Shown here: piece after piece, positions 10,209-21,374 of the stretch
Layout: each line of letters starts with the position of its first letter
Position numbering within the stretch: position 1 is the stretch's first letter
DNA from: Vanrija pseudolonga
Taxonomy: Eukaryota; Basidiomycota; Tremellomycetes; Trichosporonales; Trichosporonaceae
Assembly: GCF_020906515.1 (NCBI RefSeq)
Contig: NC_085855.1
Coordinates: 2,232,001-2,296,000, forward strand
Length of the DNA: 64,000 nucleotides
Reading direction: 5' to 3'
Position numbers and translations under genes: made by a program
The notes under the pieces: model-generated
The model's input: the letters and a program-made list of their open reading frames with translations, nothing else
Told to the model about the DNA's origin: nothing
Databases searched by the model: none

Positions 10209-11503
10209 ATGGTAGCTCCGAAGCTTGACCTCGACGAGATCCTCGCTTTCACGATCGGCCTCGCGCGCGAGGTGGGTGCGGGGTGTTCGGGGCTGGCTGA
10301 CGACAACAGGCCGGGGACATGATCCTCAAGGGCCAGGCGAGGCGCTTCGCGACTGGCGCCGAGATCGACACGAAGGCGAACGAGGTGGACGTGAGTTGAC
10401 GCTGGTGGCAGTAGCTGATTCCAGCTCGTGACCGAGGTCGACAAGGCCGTCGAGGCATTCATCTTTGCGCGCATCAGCGCGGCGTACCCTTCCCACTCTT
10501 TGTGCGCTGCCCGTCGGACAAGCTGACACCAGCGTCGGCGAGGAGACGTACGCCGGCGAGAGGATCACCAACGAGCCGACCTGGATTGGTGCGTGTTGCG
10601 TCTGCGAGCGAGCTGACGCCAGTCGAGTGAGCTTGCATCCTGGTGGGGGCGCTGACGGAAGCCCGATCGACGGCACGACCAACTTTGTATGATGCCCAAC
10701 GACCGCGCTGACAGTAGATCCACGGGTATCCCCTCGTGGCGACCTCTATCGGGCTGGCGGTCAACGGCGTGCCCGTCCTCGGGGTGATCTACAACCCGTT
10801 CCTCGACCAACTGGTGCGTGCCCCTCTTGCCTCTAACTGACGGTAGTACACCGCCGCCAAGGGCCGCGGCGCGTGGCTGAACGGCAAGATCCGCCTCCCG
10901 ATCTCGGGCAAGCCGCGTCCTCTGGACCTCGCGAGCGCGCTGATCTCAGTGGACATCGGCAACTCGCGCGCGGAGGACGAGCTCGTCTCCCGCCTGGGCA
11001 CGTTCAAGACCCTCTCTAGCCGCGCAGCGGACGGGGGCAAGATGGTCCACTCGCTGCGCAGCGTCGGGTGTACGAGCCTCAACCTCTGCCTCGTCGCCAG
11101 CGGGGGGCAGGACATGTGCGTGGCGTGGCGGCGTTGCGCTGGCTGACAGTAGGCACTGGGAGATCGGCGGCTGGCCTTGGGACGTTTGTGTATGTACAGC
11201 TCTCGTGGCTGCGCTGACCCCACTCAGGCCGGGATGGCGATCCTCGCCGAGGCCGGCGGGGTTACGTTCGGCGGAAAGGACTCGGACCTCAGCGGCGATG
11301 TCGACGCCGCGCTGCTTGGTGAGTATGTGCAGACGAGGACGAGCTGACGGCAGTCGGCCGCAGGTTCCTCTTTGTTCGTGCTGTCCCCGGCCTGGTAGGT
11401 TCCGCGGTACGGAGCTGGCTGACGACAGGGCGAGGCTCGGCTGCTTGCGCAGCGATGTTTGGCCAAGGAGTTCTACGACACCACCGAGCACATCGAGGTG
11501 TAG
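10209..11503 (+). CDS. Inositol monophosphatase-family phosphatase (12 exons)
   Basis: A Mg-dependent phosphatase of the IMPase family (inositol monophosphate, or quinate-pathway QutG-like). The spliced protein has 304 residues with the three metal-site motifs: GEE (76-78), DPIDGTTNF (94-102, ligands D94 and D97) and the WEIGGWPWDVCAG block (226-238, D234). Exons: 10209-10271, 10310-10390, 10425-10501, 10533-10588, 10623-10626, 10662-10686, 10718-10813, 10847-11115, 11153-11189, 11228-11318, 11354-11394 and 11429-11503. The eleven introns are 31-38 nt long, nearly all with a CTGAC/CTGAT/CTAAC branch site a few bases before AG. Every junction keeps frame and restores a conserved motif. Exon 5 is only 4 nt. 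The gene is convergent with the glycerophosphodiesterase-like gene. Probably cytosolic. The exact substrate is not decided by sequence. Confidence 0.92.
10623..10626 (+). other. 4-nt microexon of the inositol-phosphatase gene
   Basis: The four bases TCGA lie between a 34-nt intron (10589-10622, ending CTGACGCCAG) and a 35-nt intron (10627-10661, starting GTGAGC and ending CTGACGGAAG). Its first two bases finish a Val codon and its last two begin the Asp codon of DPIDGTTNF. Skipping it, or retaining either intron, breaks the frame just before the metal site. Confidence 0.85.
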
Positions 11504-11830
11504 GGCACAGCTGTAGCTTGTATTGAGATGCAAATTGTTCAGCTTACATGGACAGAACAGGTTCAGATGACTAGTTTGAGAGCAGGTCATCGGGCGGGTG
11601 GGGGCTGTCGTGGTCGCGAGTCTTGAGACGTCGCCGCGGCCACCGAGGTGTTGGAGTTCTGCTCTTAACCACATACATAAGAGCGTTGGACACGGCTCAG
11701 CTGAGCTGTCGCGGGGACAGCGATCCTCCTGTCGGGGATGGGGGTGATGGAAGCCCCACCCTCGTATCGTATCGTCAGTCCTCAGCCAGTGAACGCAAAG
11801 CCATGCATGATGCCTATGTCTCCGAGCCAA
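11504..11830. other. Convergent 3' intergenic segment
   Basis: 327 bases between the stop codons of the inositol-phosphatase and glycerophosphodiesterase-like genes. It should hold both 3' ends; nothing else was seen. Confidence 0.6.
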
Positions 11831-13041
11831 CTACGCCAGCATCCTCGACACGTTACGCCTCCCCATCGCCGCCAACCGCTCACCCAAGTCGGTGAACGGG
11901 TCAGCGACGACATAGCTGAACTTGAGGGTATCCAACAGCGTGTCCAGATCCGTCCGGGAGTCGGTCACGCGCGTCGGCTTCTCCCCCAGCACGCCGCCGT
12001 GCATCTTGAGCCCCTCAAACTCGTAGAGCATAACCTTGACCTCTGGCCCCGACGCAAGAATCCCCTCGCGGAACGCCGAGTCGTCCCATGCCACGTCCCA
12101 CTTGCTGCTTGTGTCGTAGTACTGCCGCGCGACGTCGCCGCCCTTGTACCATGACCCGACGCCGAAGCCGTGCTCGCGCACATAGTCGAGCTCGGGCTGG
12201 AACTCGCCCCCGGGGACGGGCACGTGGATCTCGAAGGTGAGCAGGTAGGGACACTGTGCCCACGCCTTGACCGAGTCCAAGGCCTGGTGGCCCGGCTCCT
12301 CGAGGAGCAGGGTGAAGGCCATGCCTTGCCCCGCGGCGAGCGCCTGCTGGACCCACGGCTGGGCCTCCCACTCGGCCGGGGTGGGGAACAGCTTGCCCTT
12401 CGGCACCCAGACGCACCACTCTGCGGATGTTAGACCAGGCAGGCAGGCAGGAGGAGCACGTACCCATCGCCGGCACGCCAGCTGCATTGGCCGCCTTGGA
12501 GATGACCTCGTACGCGTACGGCATCACGGCCGGGTCCTTGACGTCGAGGTGGACGAGCATCGTGATGCCCTCGGCGCGCATGAACTCGAGGCTGGGGTCA
12601 GCGTGACCTCTCCCGGGGGTCAACTCACAGCTCCTTGAGCAGCACGGGCCGCTCGTCGGTGACGAACCCGCTCTCGTCGCGCAGATGGAGGTGCTCCATC
12701 CCGCCGAACCAGTTGGTGTCCTTCACGAGCGGCGACCACCCCCTGCCAGTGAACGGGTTGTACTGCTCCTCGCCGGCAGGCACCAACACGTCCGAGTTAC
12801 GCCCGAGCCCGTGGTCATGCCACACGACGACCTGGCCGTCCTTGGTGAGCCGGACGTCGATCTCGATCCCCTCGTAACCTGCCGCAGCGGCAGCCGCGAC
12901 CGAGGCCAGGCTGTTCTCCGTGCTGTGACCCAGCGACCGGGACCCGCGGTGCGCGTACACCATCACTAGGTCGTGCGTGGGGTTGCGCGCCGCGTGGATG
13001 ACCTTGTGGATGTCGTAGGCGGGGTATGGCGAAGGCGACAT
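11831..13041 (-). CDS. Glycerophosphodiester phosphodiesterase-family protein
   Basis: Predicted to hydrolyse glycerophosphodiesters to glycerol-3-phosphate and an alcohol. The protein has 376 residues in three exons (13041-12629, 12591-12464, 12420-11831; introns 37 and 43 nt). The N-terminal half has the GDPD signature in order: YAHRGSRSLGHSTENSLAS (His-Arg and Glu-Asn catalytic pair), GIEIDVRLTKDGQVVVWHD (metal ligands and second His). The C-terminal half (FTLLLEEP, then LTFEIHVPV) completes the barrel. No signal peptide is visible, so a cytosolic location is likely. Bases 12440-12455 inside intron 2 hold a short CAGG repeat. It is divergent from the first sugar-porter gene. The substrate is inferred from family only. 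Confidence 0.88.
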
Positions 13042-13160
13042 GGTGCACGTGTGAGCCTGGTGTCGTCTCTGGTCGACATGATGAACAAGCAAGACTCCTT
13101 TTGTGTTTATGTACGAACGAACCACCTCCACCTCGTGCTTGTCGTCAGCCATGCCGAGAG

Positions 13161-13184
13161 AGCAGCAGCAGCAGCAGCAGCAGC
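13161..13184. repeat. (AGC)8 microsatellite
   Basis: Eight AGC triplets in the divergent promoter, about 120 bases upstream of the GDPD-like ATG. Confidence 0.9.
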
Positions 13185-13715
13185 TCAGCACGAGGTCCAC
13201 AGCCCGCGCGTGTCTCGATCCCTGTAAGCGCCATTTCACCGCCGTTTCCCCGCCAAATGAACCAAACAAGGCGCCAATCGCCCGCCAATCTCCGCCTCAG
13301 ACGGCAGTCATCTGCTGCCTGCCTGCCATCACTCAGGAGATCTCAGTCCCTCGCGATCCCTCGCTCGGCCCCGCCGAGATGAGCTCAGGAATGGTCCAAC
13401 AACCTCCTGTGCGATTTTTGCACGTTCGGCAGCACAGAGATCATGAGCTATAATGGGGACTCTGCGCCTCGCCAAGGCCCCGCCGCCATCCCCGCCGTTC
13501 TCCATACCGCAAGACAGCAGATAGACCGCCAAATTCCCGACTTCCCGACTGACTGCTGTTGCTCCAGCTCTAGCATCTCGCTGTTCTGTTCTGTTCGTTC
13601 CAGGCCATAGAGCTCCGGGCACCACGCACCACGCACGATCGCCATGAGCTCGGTGCTTGCCGAACGTGTCTGTCAGCTGTTCGCGTTCACGGACAAGGTC
13701 GTCTAGCGAACGGCA

Positions 13716-13721
13716 TATAAG
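13716..13721 (+). promoter_or_regulatory. TATA-like box of the first sugar porter gene
   Basis: TATAAG about 60 bases before the ATG at 13781, in the sequence GCATATAAGC. Confidence 0.5.
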
Positions 13722-13780
13722 CTGCAGTTGGAGGACGTAACGGATCCACCCACACCAACCGAGACCTCGCTCGACACGAC

Positions 13781-15508
13781 ATGGCTGCTGCTCAACCCCA
13801 CCTGACCGCCGACGCGCCGGCCAACGCGCCGCCCCCTGCCAGCCCTCTCGACGACACCAAGAGCCTCGGCGAGACGGCAGAGGAGGAGCTCGGCATGCCC
13901 GACACCCCGCCGATCCAGAGCGCGTTTGTCAACCTCTCGCGCGGACAGGCCGTCAAGACATTCTGGTATGCGACCATGTGCTGCTTCTTCGCCGGCGTCT
14001 GCGTCCTCATGGAGGGCTACCAGTCCTCGACTGCCGGTGAGTCCGAATCTCTGCATGATGCTGACGCCGATTCCAGGCTCGATCGTCTCCAACATCGGCT
14101 TCATCGAGCAGTTTGGCACGCCCGACCCCAAGACAGGCAAGAAGGCCCTCGACGCCAGCTACGTCTCGGCATGGGGCGGTACCGGCTCGGTGTTCGCCAT
14201 CATCGGACACCAGGTCAACTCGTTCATTGCTGACCGGTATGGCCGTCGCCCGGCGTTCCTCTTGGCCTCCACCATTGCCATCGCAGGCATTCTTACCGAA
14301 CAGTTTGTCACGACCATGGCTGGGTGGCTCGGTGGGAAGATGGTGACTGGTTTGGGATGGGGCATGGGCCAGGTTGTGGCTTTGACTGTGGGTATCGCCC
14401 TCAGTGCCCGCTGACAACCCAGTACATCCCCGAGGTCGCGCCGGTGCAGCTCCGCGGCGCCCTACTCTGCTGCTACGCGCTCTTCGTGGCCCTCGGTCAG
14501 CTGTCCTCGGCCGTGGCCCTCCTTATTGTAAACCGCACCACGCCGCACGAGTGGCGCCGGGCCATCTACTCGGGCTATGTCCTGGTCGGCATCTTCCTCC
14601 TCCTCCTCCCGTTCATCGCCGAGAGCCCGGTCTTCTATGCGCGCCTCGACAGACACGACGACGCGAAGAAGGCCCTGCGCCGGCTCTATGGCAAAGTCAA
14701 GGGCTACGACATTGACCACGAGTACGCCGTCATCCGGGCTGAGATCGAGCACGAGCGCAGCCTGCGCCAGAACGAGAACGACAGCGTGTACAAGGAGATC
14801 TTCATGGGCACCAACCTCCTCCGCACGCTGCCGTCCTTCTTCGGCCTCATCATGATCCAGTGGTCGGGTGCGTCGGTCGTGTTCAGCTACGCGACCTACT
14901 TCCTGCAGCAAGTCGGCATCGCCGACCCGTTCCAGGGCTCGTGTATCGTCTTCACGCTGCTGGTCGCCACCCTCTCCGTGTCCTTCTACTGCACGGACCG
15001 GTTCGGGCGCCGCACGCTCCTGTTTACCGGCGGCATCGGGTGCTTCATCTGCAACATCATCCTCGGGACGCTCGGCGTGGTCAAGCACACGCCGGCGGTG
15101 CTCAACGCGACGCTGGCGGTCATCTGCGTCTGGGTCGTCATCTACGCCGCGTGCCTCGGCGGCGTGTGCTGGGGCCTGTCGTCCGAGATCGCGACCCCGC
15201 GCCTGCGCGCGCGCACCACCGCCGTCGTCGTCAACATGTCGACGCTGTTCTCGCTCCTGTTCGGCTACACGGTCCCCCTGATGCTCAGCAACAAGGGCAA
15301 GGCGAGCCGCAACTGGGGCGTCAAGACAATGTACCTCTTTGCGTGTCTCGGCGGCATCGGCTTGGTTATCAACTACTTTATGCTGCCCGAGCTCAAGGGC
15401 CGCACGTACGCCGAGCTCGACGAGATGTACGAGAAGGGCATCCCCCCGCGCAAGATGAAGGCGTTCGTCACCGAGGCCGAGAAGTCCGGGGTCAAGAAAC
15501 GAGCCTAG
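13781..15508 (+). CDS. MFS sugar transporter (alpha-glucoside / hexose porter type)
   Basis: A plasma-membrane sugar:proton symporter of the major facilitator superfamily. The 550-residue protein lies in three exons (13781-14036, 14077-14387, 14423-15508; introns 40 and 35 nt). Sugar-porter marks are present: ADRYGRRPAFL after the early helices, an AESPVFYARL segment between the two halves, TDRFGRRTLLF in the second half, and the PELKGRTYAELDEMYEKGIPPRK tail that is typical of fungal maltose-type and general alpha-glucoside permeases. Twelve hydrophobic segments can be traced, with a cytosolic acidic N-terminus of about 65 residues. It has a TATA-like box and shares its promoter with the GDPD-like gene. 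Which sugar it carries is not readable from sequence. Confidence 0.9.
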
Positions 15509-16243
15509 GGAGGTGAGGGAGCTGAGGTTCCTGTCGTCTGGGCGACTGGATTTTGGTCGAGTTTGGGAATGCGAGAGCTCAAGAGCTCGGGATGAGGCGG
15601 GGCGGGGTTGGGGTTACTGTAGAGGTCACGATGCACCCTGTGGAGCTGAAAGTACTTACGTGCACAGCGCGACTGTCCGACGACCTTGGCAGGAAACACA
15701 CTGTCCGCATTGCACTGCACACGGGCACTTTGGCTTTGGTGCCGAGAGTGCGAGTCCTGTCTAACGAGATGCTAGAGGTGCCTAGGAGTCTTGGCACCTC
15801 GAACGGGCAGCAGCATGACGGTAGGTAGACATGGAGACGGCCGACAGAGAGTGGTGCGTGACGTGACGTGTCTGAGAATCCCACGGAGGTGATGAGGTGG
15901 AGCAACGGCAACGCACTCTACCTGCCCTCGCGCTCGAGGTGTCAGTCGACATGACAAGAGTGCAGCAGTACGTGGATCTCTCGAGTGGCTCAGCCGGCCG
16001 TGTTAGTGTTGGTACAACCGTCCCAGTTCTACACCCAGCATATCCAGATATCCAGATACAACATCTGCAGAATCCACAAGCTATAAACACACAAGATGAT
16101 ACTCTATGCCCTGCGCGCAAAATCCCTCTCTCTCTAGCTTTGGCGATATCCAGTCATCTCTAAGCCATCCTGGGGCATTATATAGTCGTCGTCGTCGGCG
16201 CTGTCGTCGGTCGTCGTTCGTCGGTCGGAGCTGCTGCAGGCCA
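15509..16243. other. Convergent 3' intergenic segment
   Basis: About 735 bases between the stops of the sugar porter and the RING protein. No supported gene, repeat or RNA was seen. Confidence 0.55.
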
Positions 16244-18400
16244 TCACGTCACGTAGATGCGGATGAGGTCCGCGTCCTTGGTGACTGTCTCGCGGCACAT
16301 AGGGCAGCGCTGGCCCTGCGCGAGCACCTTCTTGGAGCAGCCTTGGATTGTTAGCGCTATCTCAGACAGCCCACCTGGTTACTCACCACTGCAGAGACAC
16401 AGGTGACCACACTTGACGGGTGCCAGCGCCGCCGTCTCCTCGTTACACACGACGCACTCGGGACCAATGACGCTGGTGCCTCCCCGCCTTGCCGCCGCCT
16501 CGAGCTCGCCAATGCGCTTGCGGAGCGTGTCGACCTCCTGGCCCCAGATCCCGCGGCTGATCTCAGCCTCGCGCCGGAGGCCGCTCTCGCGCGTGAGCTG
16601 CTCCTCGGTCGTGACGTATTGCTGGACCATGCCGTCGCGCTCCGACTCGACGCGCGTGCGCGCCTCCTTCTCGGTCGCGAGTTCCTGCTTGTACCGCGTC
16701 TCGCGGGCGATCGCGTTGTCCAGCTCGCCGAGCACGCGGGTGACCGTCTCGGCGTTGGCCATGAGCCGGTTCGTCAGCTCGGACGTCTGCGAGTGCCGCG
16801 AGTCGAGCTCGCCGCGCACGCGGGACAGCTGGCCCTCGAGGTCGCTCGCCCGCTGGCGCTCCGTCTTGAGCTTGCCCTGCCACTTACGGCAGTCGGTCAC
16901 GGCCTTGTCGCGCTGCTCCATGAGGTCTTGCCGCTCCTTTGTCAGCGACTGCCGTGACTCGCGGTCGACGTTGTTTGCGTCTCGTGCCTCGGCAAGGCTG
17001 CGCTCCATGTCGGTGTGCCGCGTCTGTGCGGTCTCGAGATCACGGATGGCATTCTGCAGCTCGCTGCGGAGGGTGTCGGTCGACCGCTGCGCCGCGCGCA
17101 TCTGTGCGATCGCCGTGACGATATCTGGGAGGTCGTCGCCCTTCATCTGCGCCGACAGGAGCGAGTGGAGCGCATCGCGCTGGCCGGTGGTGACGTCCAG
17201 CTCGCGCTCCTTGCCCCGGAGCTTCTCTGACAGCTCGGCGATTCGGGGGTCGGGCCGAGGCGAAGGATGTGAGCTTTGGCGCGCCGAGCTGGACGGCTGT
17301 GCGGCCTCTGCGCCAGGTGGCACGGGTGGTGGTGGCTTGGAGTAGGGCGTGACTGCTGGGGTAGGGTGGGACGACTGGCGCGAGGCAATTGGCGCTGGTG
17401 GCTGGTGGTTGTCTGTTGGGGAAGAAGGCTTGCTCGAGCTCGGCGCTTGGGTCGGAGGGAGCGGGAAGGTGAACTCGGCCTCTCGCGAGTTATTCGTCGA
17501 CGAAGTCATCGTCGGCGACATCTGGTACTGCGGTGGCGGACTCGCGGCCCGCTCCTCGACGTACGCGCTAGCCTTGCTGTAGCCGCTAGTTTGAGGCGGG
17601 TGGGCGGGGTGCTCGCCCGACCAGGTGCTAAGTGCCGGGTTGGACGTTGGCGCCGGCGACGCCGTCCCGGTCGACCCCACCCGCACCGAAGGCGGCACCT
17701 CGGGCGCGGCCTGTCTGATCGAAGACAGGTCAAACGATGGCTGCCGGAAGGACAGGTTGTCGGCGACCTGCTGCCGCGCCGAGAAGACGTCGGGCAGCGG
17801 CAGGTCTTGCAGGTGGGAAGCTGGGTGTGATGGCTGCGCCGTTGCTGGCCTCACCTCGGACGTCGGCGACGGCAGCGGGGCATGGCGTTGCTGGTGCTGT
17901 CCGCTGAAGCTGTCACGGTGGCCGCTGCGGATACTCGAGCGGTCGTCGGTCCGCCTGCTGTCTGTCCGCTCGAGCTTCTGGCCACCGACCTTGTTCCGGA
18001 TACATATCGCGCAGTCCTCCTTGAACCACGCCTTGGTGCCCGTCTTGTCCTTGCGGAACATCTTGGGCTGGTGCGAGTCGTGGTAAAGGAGGTCGTAGGC
18101 CTCCTGGAAGTTGCCGTTCGCTGCGCGGAGGTTGAACGCGGCATCAGCCTTGACGAACCCCATGGCAACGAGGCGCTCGAGCGGCGTCTGGCGGTACAGT
18201 GTCGGGGCGTCCGAGGTCATGCTGCTGTTGGTACGGACAGGCTTGATGGGCGGCGAGAGCGTGTCGACGTGCCCGTTGGGGAAGGGGGTGATGAAGACGG
18301 GGATGGGCGGCTCTTCGGCGACGCTCGGGCTGCGCTTGGATCTGAGCGACGAGAAGAGGCCGCCGCCAGTCGGGGTAGGAGGCACCCCTGGTGCGGCCAT
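16244..18400 (-). CDS. UBA-like, coiled-coil and C-terminal RING protein (predicted E3 ligase)
   Basis: A predicted ubiquitin-protein ligase of about 703 residues in two exons (18400-16387 and 16341-16244, intron 45 nt). A UBA-like domain covers residues about 72-109 (TPLERLVAMGFVKADAAFNL, then NGNFQEAYDLLYHDS). A Ser/Pro/Gln-rich region follows (about 140-375), then a long Gln/Glu/Arg-rich coiled coil (about 380-640), and a C3HC4-like RING at the end: CVVCNEETA, CGHLCLC, then C...CPMC. The intron cuts the RING inside CSG|CSKK, and both halves are needed for the full set of metal ligands. The chosen ATG (18400) is the first in frame. Targets are unknown. The order UBA, coiled coil, RING suggests that it binds ubiquitin and forms dimers, but this is inference. 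Confidence 0.82.
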
Positions 18401-19953
18401 GAGGGGTGTGTGCTGCAATGTAGTTGATGGATAGTGGCCAATGTAGTGAAACTCGTCCGCCGCGGCAGAGTGTTAGTACCTGCCGTGCAGTCGTGCAAAG
18501 GATGGTGAGAGGCGAGGGGATGAGCTGGAGATGTGGGCAGGCAGGCAGGCAGGCAGGCAGGCTGCTGGCAGACTGCTGCTGCTGGGTAAGACGCCTGCTG
18601 CAGGCCGGATGCTGCGACCAGGCGAGCGACGGCGGAGAGCGGTCACATGAATCCGGAGGGGAACCGACCTGCCTCGCTGTGCGAGCGAGGGCGAGATGTC
18701 TGTCAACTATCGAAGCACTGGGACAATAGTGGGCTTGAGAGGGAGGGGTGCCTGGAGAGCCGCGGGGCTTGAGGTAGCTGAACTGCTGCACGGTATGCCA
18801 TCGAGGGCCTGGCCGCCTTCGCGCGGGGAGAGGGTGGGTGCCTCGCTGGATTGCCGGGTGTGCCGGGGATGGGAGTGCGGGGGCAAGGCAAGGCAAGGAG
18901 GCATGGGCGGCCAAGGCAAGGGCTATATGCGGTGCATGCGGCAGCACGCCAATAGCACGCAGACGATAAGCTCAATGCTTGCCTGCAAGGCGATGTTTTA
19001 GACGTCATTTAGTCTGCATGCATATACAACAAACAGCTTGGCAATGTCACAATGTCCGCTCTCACGGCGTCCTGTCGCACTGCCTCGAACACAACCTACA
19101 CGCGGCATGCAACTACCTCGTCGATCCTTTTGCAGTGTCGGATCCAGTTAGTGCCCCCGAGGCGACATCAGCGACAACAGCAACACTACTCCGCCGGAGA
19201 TGATGCATAGGGTCAATCCAAGTCATGTCACGGAGGGCACAGAGGGCTGCATGTATCCCCTCGGCCCGCTCCCTGCCTCCCGAGGATCTGACAGCGGCGT
19301 CGCACATCCGCGCGCGTGTTTTTTTGTCGGTGCACCCGTCCCGCGACGATCTTCATCCTTTGCTGGAATCAAGCATCCATCCAGGTCACGGTTGGGCGAG
19401 CAGACCGTTCACGCAAGCCGAGTCGAGCACGCACGCATGTTCGAGTTGGGCAGAGTTGAACGTGCGCGGCGCAGTCGAGTCGAGGGCGACTCCACACCGC
19501 GGCGGTGCAGGCTGACTCGAGCCCAACCTCAACCCGACGACACCGGGCGACAGACATCGTCACTGACCACCAGCGCGCCAAGTCATCCATCCACCTCCTA
19601 TCTCATCGGACAAGGCGGGTTCCAGTTCCGCCAGCACGAGCGGTGCAGCGGGCATGGTCAACACAACGATGCTCCGGCCGGAGGTGACAACCCGGCACAC
19701 TCCAACACTTCCATGTGTCAGACGTCATTAACTGCGTGTAGTACACCAGATCTCGCAAGCGGTGTAGCCGAGCGCGTTGATATGCCTTAGGCTATGTTGA
19801 TGCGGCGGTCTCACGTGCTGGCTAGCGCTGGCTGACATCACAGGCCACAGGACATGGCCATCAGTCGACAAGGATGAAAGGTCAAGCGGTACACTGCGCC
19901 CAACGGCTCGGTTCTTCAGAAGTCCATCAGGCTAGCCTCATAACTCGTGCACG
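18401..19953. other. Intergenic: RING-gene promoter and thioredoxin-like 3' flank
   Basis: About 1.55 kb with no supported gene. It holds a GGCA tetranucleotide run (18536-18562). Open frames of 100-200 codons here lack splice signals or recognisable domains. Confidence 0.55.
18536..18562. repeat. (GGCA)n tetranucleotide repeat
   Basis: Nearly seven tandem GGCA units about 140 bases upstream of the RING-gene ATG. Confidence 0.9.
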
Positions 19954-20678
19954 CTACACGAGGCACACGTCGCCGGTACACACCTTGGCCCCGCCCCCCG
20001 CCTTCTCCTTAGCCTCCTCCTCGGCCTTCTTCGCGGCCTCCTTGGCGCGGTGCTCAGCAATGAGCACCTTGATCTTGTCAAACTGGGCGTTGTGCTCGGC
20101 AAGGCGCACCTCAAAGGGCTGGTACTTGTCCCCCTCGGTCTTCTTCAGCTGCTCCTCCCACTGGTCCGGGCCAGCAATGTACGCCTGCAGGTCGGCGGCA
20201 AAGTCGTCCGTGTAGGTCGTTGGCAGCGGGGCGGGCTGGCCGTCTTCGACGCGGAAGATGGCAGGCACGCCGGGGAGGCGCCAGTCCTCGAACACCCAGT
20301 TGGCGGGGTCGGTGATGCTGCGAGGGGCGAGCGAGCGCGTCAGCACGAGCCTGTCCCGGGTGGGGGTGGATGGGAGGCTTACTCGTTCGGGCCGTACTTC
20401 ACCAACAGGCCGTCTGTAGTGTCAGTCGAGGTTGGGGAGTGTGTACTGTAGGGGCCCAATGCCGCGCCACTCACACGGCTCTCCAGCGAAGATGCGCTCG
20501 ATATCAGGCTCGGCCTTGACGCAGAACCCGCACCACGGCTTGCCGTCGTCCCCAGGCTTGGAGGAGAAGATGACGAAGAGGGGGCTAGGTCCGGCGGCAA
20601 TGTCGGCGCGCAGGGTCTCGACGCTGGGTGTCAACACGTCTCTTTGGGAGTCACTCACGATGACTCGATGAGCGGCAT
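19954..20678 (-). CDS. Thioredoxin-fold protein, TXNDC17/DUF953-like with extended tail
   Basis: A small redox protein of about 187 residues in four exons: 20678-20659, 20623-20475, 20413-20383 and 20317-19954 (introns 35, 61 and 65 nt). The family marks are the FVIFSSKPGDDGKPWCGFCVKAEPDIE region with a WC-x2-C active site, and the ITDPANWVFEDWRLPGVPAIFR strand with the cis-Pro site. After the fold comes an extension ending in a Lys/Glu/Ala-rich helix and CTGDVCLV. The exons of 20 and 31 nt are required to keep the frame and the family N-terminus. It is probably a cytosolic disulfide reductase. A TATA-like box lies about 68 bases before the ATG. Partner proteins are unknown. Confidence 0.85.
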
Positions 20679-21374
20679 GGTGCGTGTATGGGGATGTGGG
20701 TGGCGCGGGTTGGGGGGGACGGAGGCCACCTGGTCCGCGCGACTGTTTATACGATGTCGACAGTGACCTCAGCCACGAGACTACCGCATGACCACCCGCT
20801 CCACTAGCCAGTCGTCGAGGAACGCGCCGAGATAGACAGGAACGCGTTGATGCTGCGTGATCGGCGTGGCTCGCGGACATGGCAGCGACGAGGACGATCG
20901 TGTACCGCGTGGTGCTGTCACTCCTCCGCACTGGTGGCCCGCCCGCCGCGATTATTAGCTCGGCGCGGCGGCCCTGTTGCCTGCCGAGAATAGCCTGGTT
21001 GTGGGGCCGCTTGTCGTCGTGCCGCGTCTCACCATGCATACTTGGGATGCACCTGGGTCGACCGACAGCGCCGGGCTCGCCGAGCTTGCGGCTTGCCTCG
21101 GCATCACGTGCGGCTCGTGGGCGGCGTGACGCTGGGCATCCGCAGCCTGCCACGGTCAAACCATTCATTTAACAACTTTGACCAGACTATCAAGAAAGGC
21201 TCATCCTCGCGGCATGCTCTCATTCTCATCACTCAAACCCGACACCGTTGTTCCTCCTGCTCCACTCCTAACAACGTCACTAAAGAGGCCACCGCGCACC
21301 ATTAATCGGCGGACAGCCGAGTCCCCGTAGTGGAGTCCTCGTGCCTTGACAGCCTTTCACCCGGCAGTAAATGT
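20679..21374. other. Intergenic: thioredoxin-like promoter and sugar-porter 3' flank
   Basis: About 700 bases. Apart from the TATA box, no feature is supported. Confidence 0.55.
20746..20751 (-). promoter_or_regulatory. TATA box of the thioredoxin-like gene
   Basis: Read on the minus strand this is TATAAA, 68-73 bases before the ATG at 20678. Confidence 0.5.

Larger units (their letters stand above)
13042..13780. other. Divergent promoter region, GDPD-like / sugar porter
   Basis: About 740 bases between two start codons. It holds an AGC triplet run (13161-13184) and a TATA-like box for the sugar porter (13716-13721). No further gene is supported. Confidence 0.6.
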
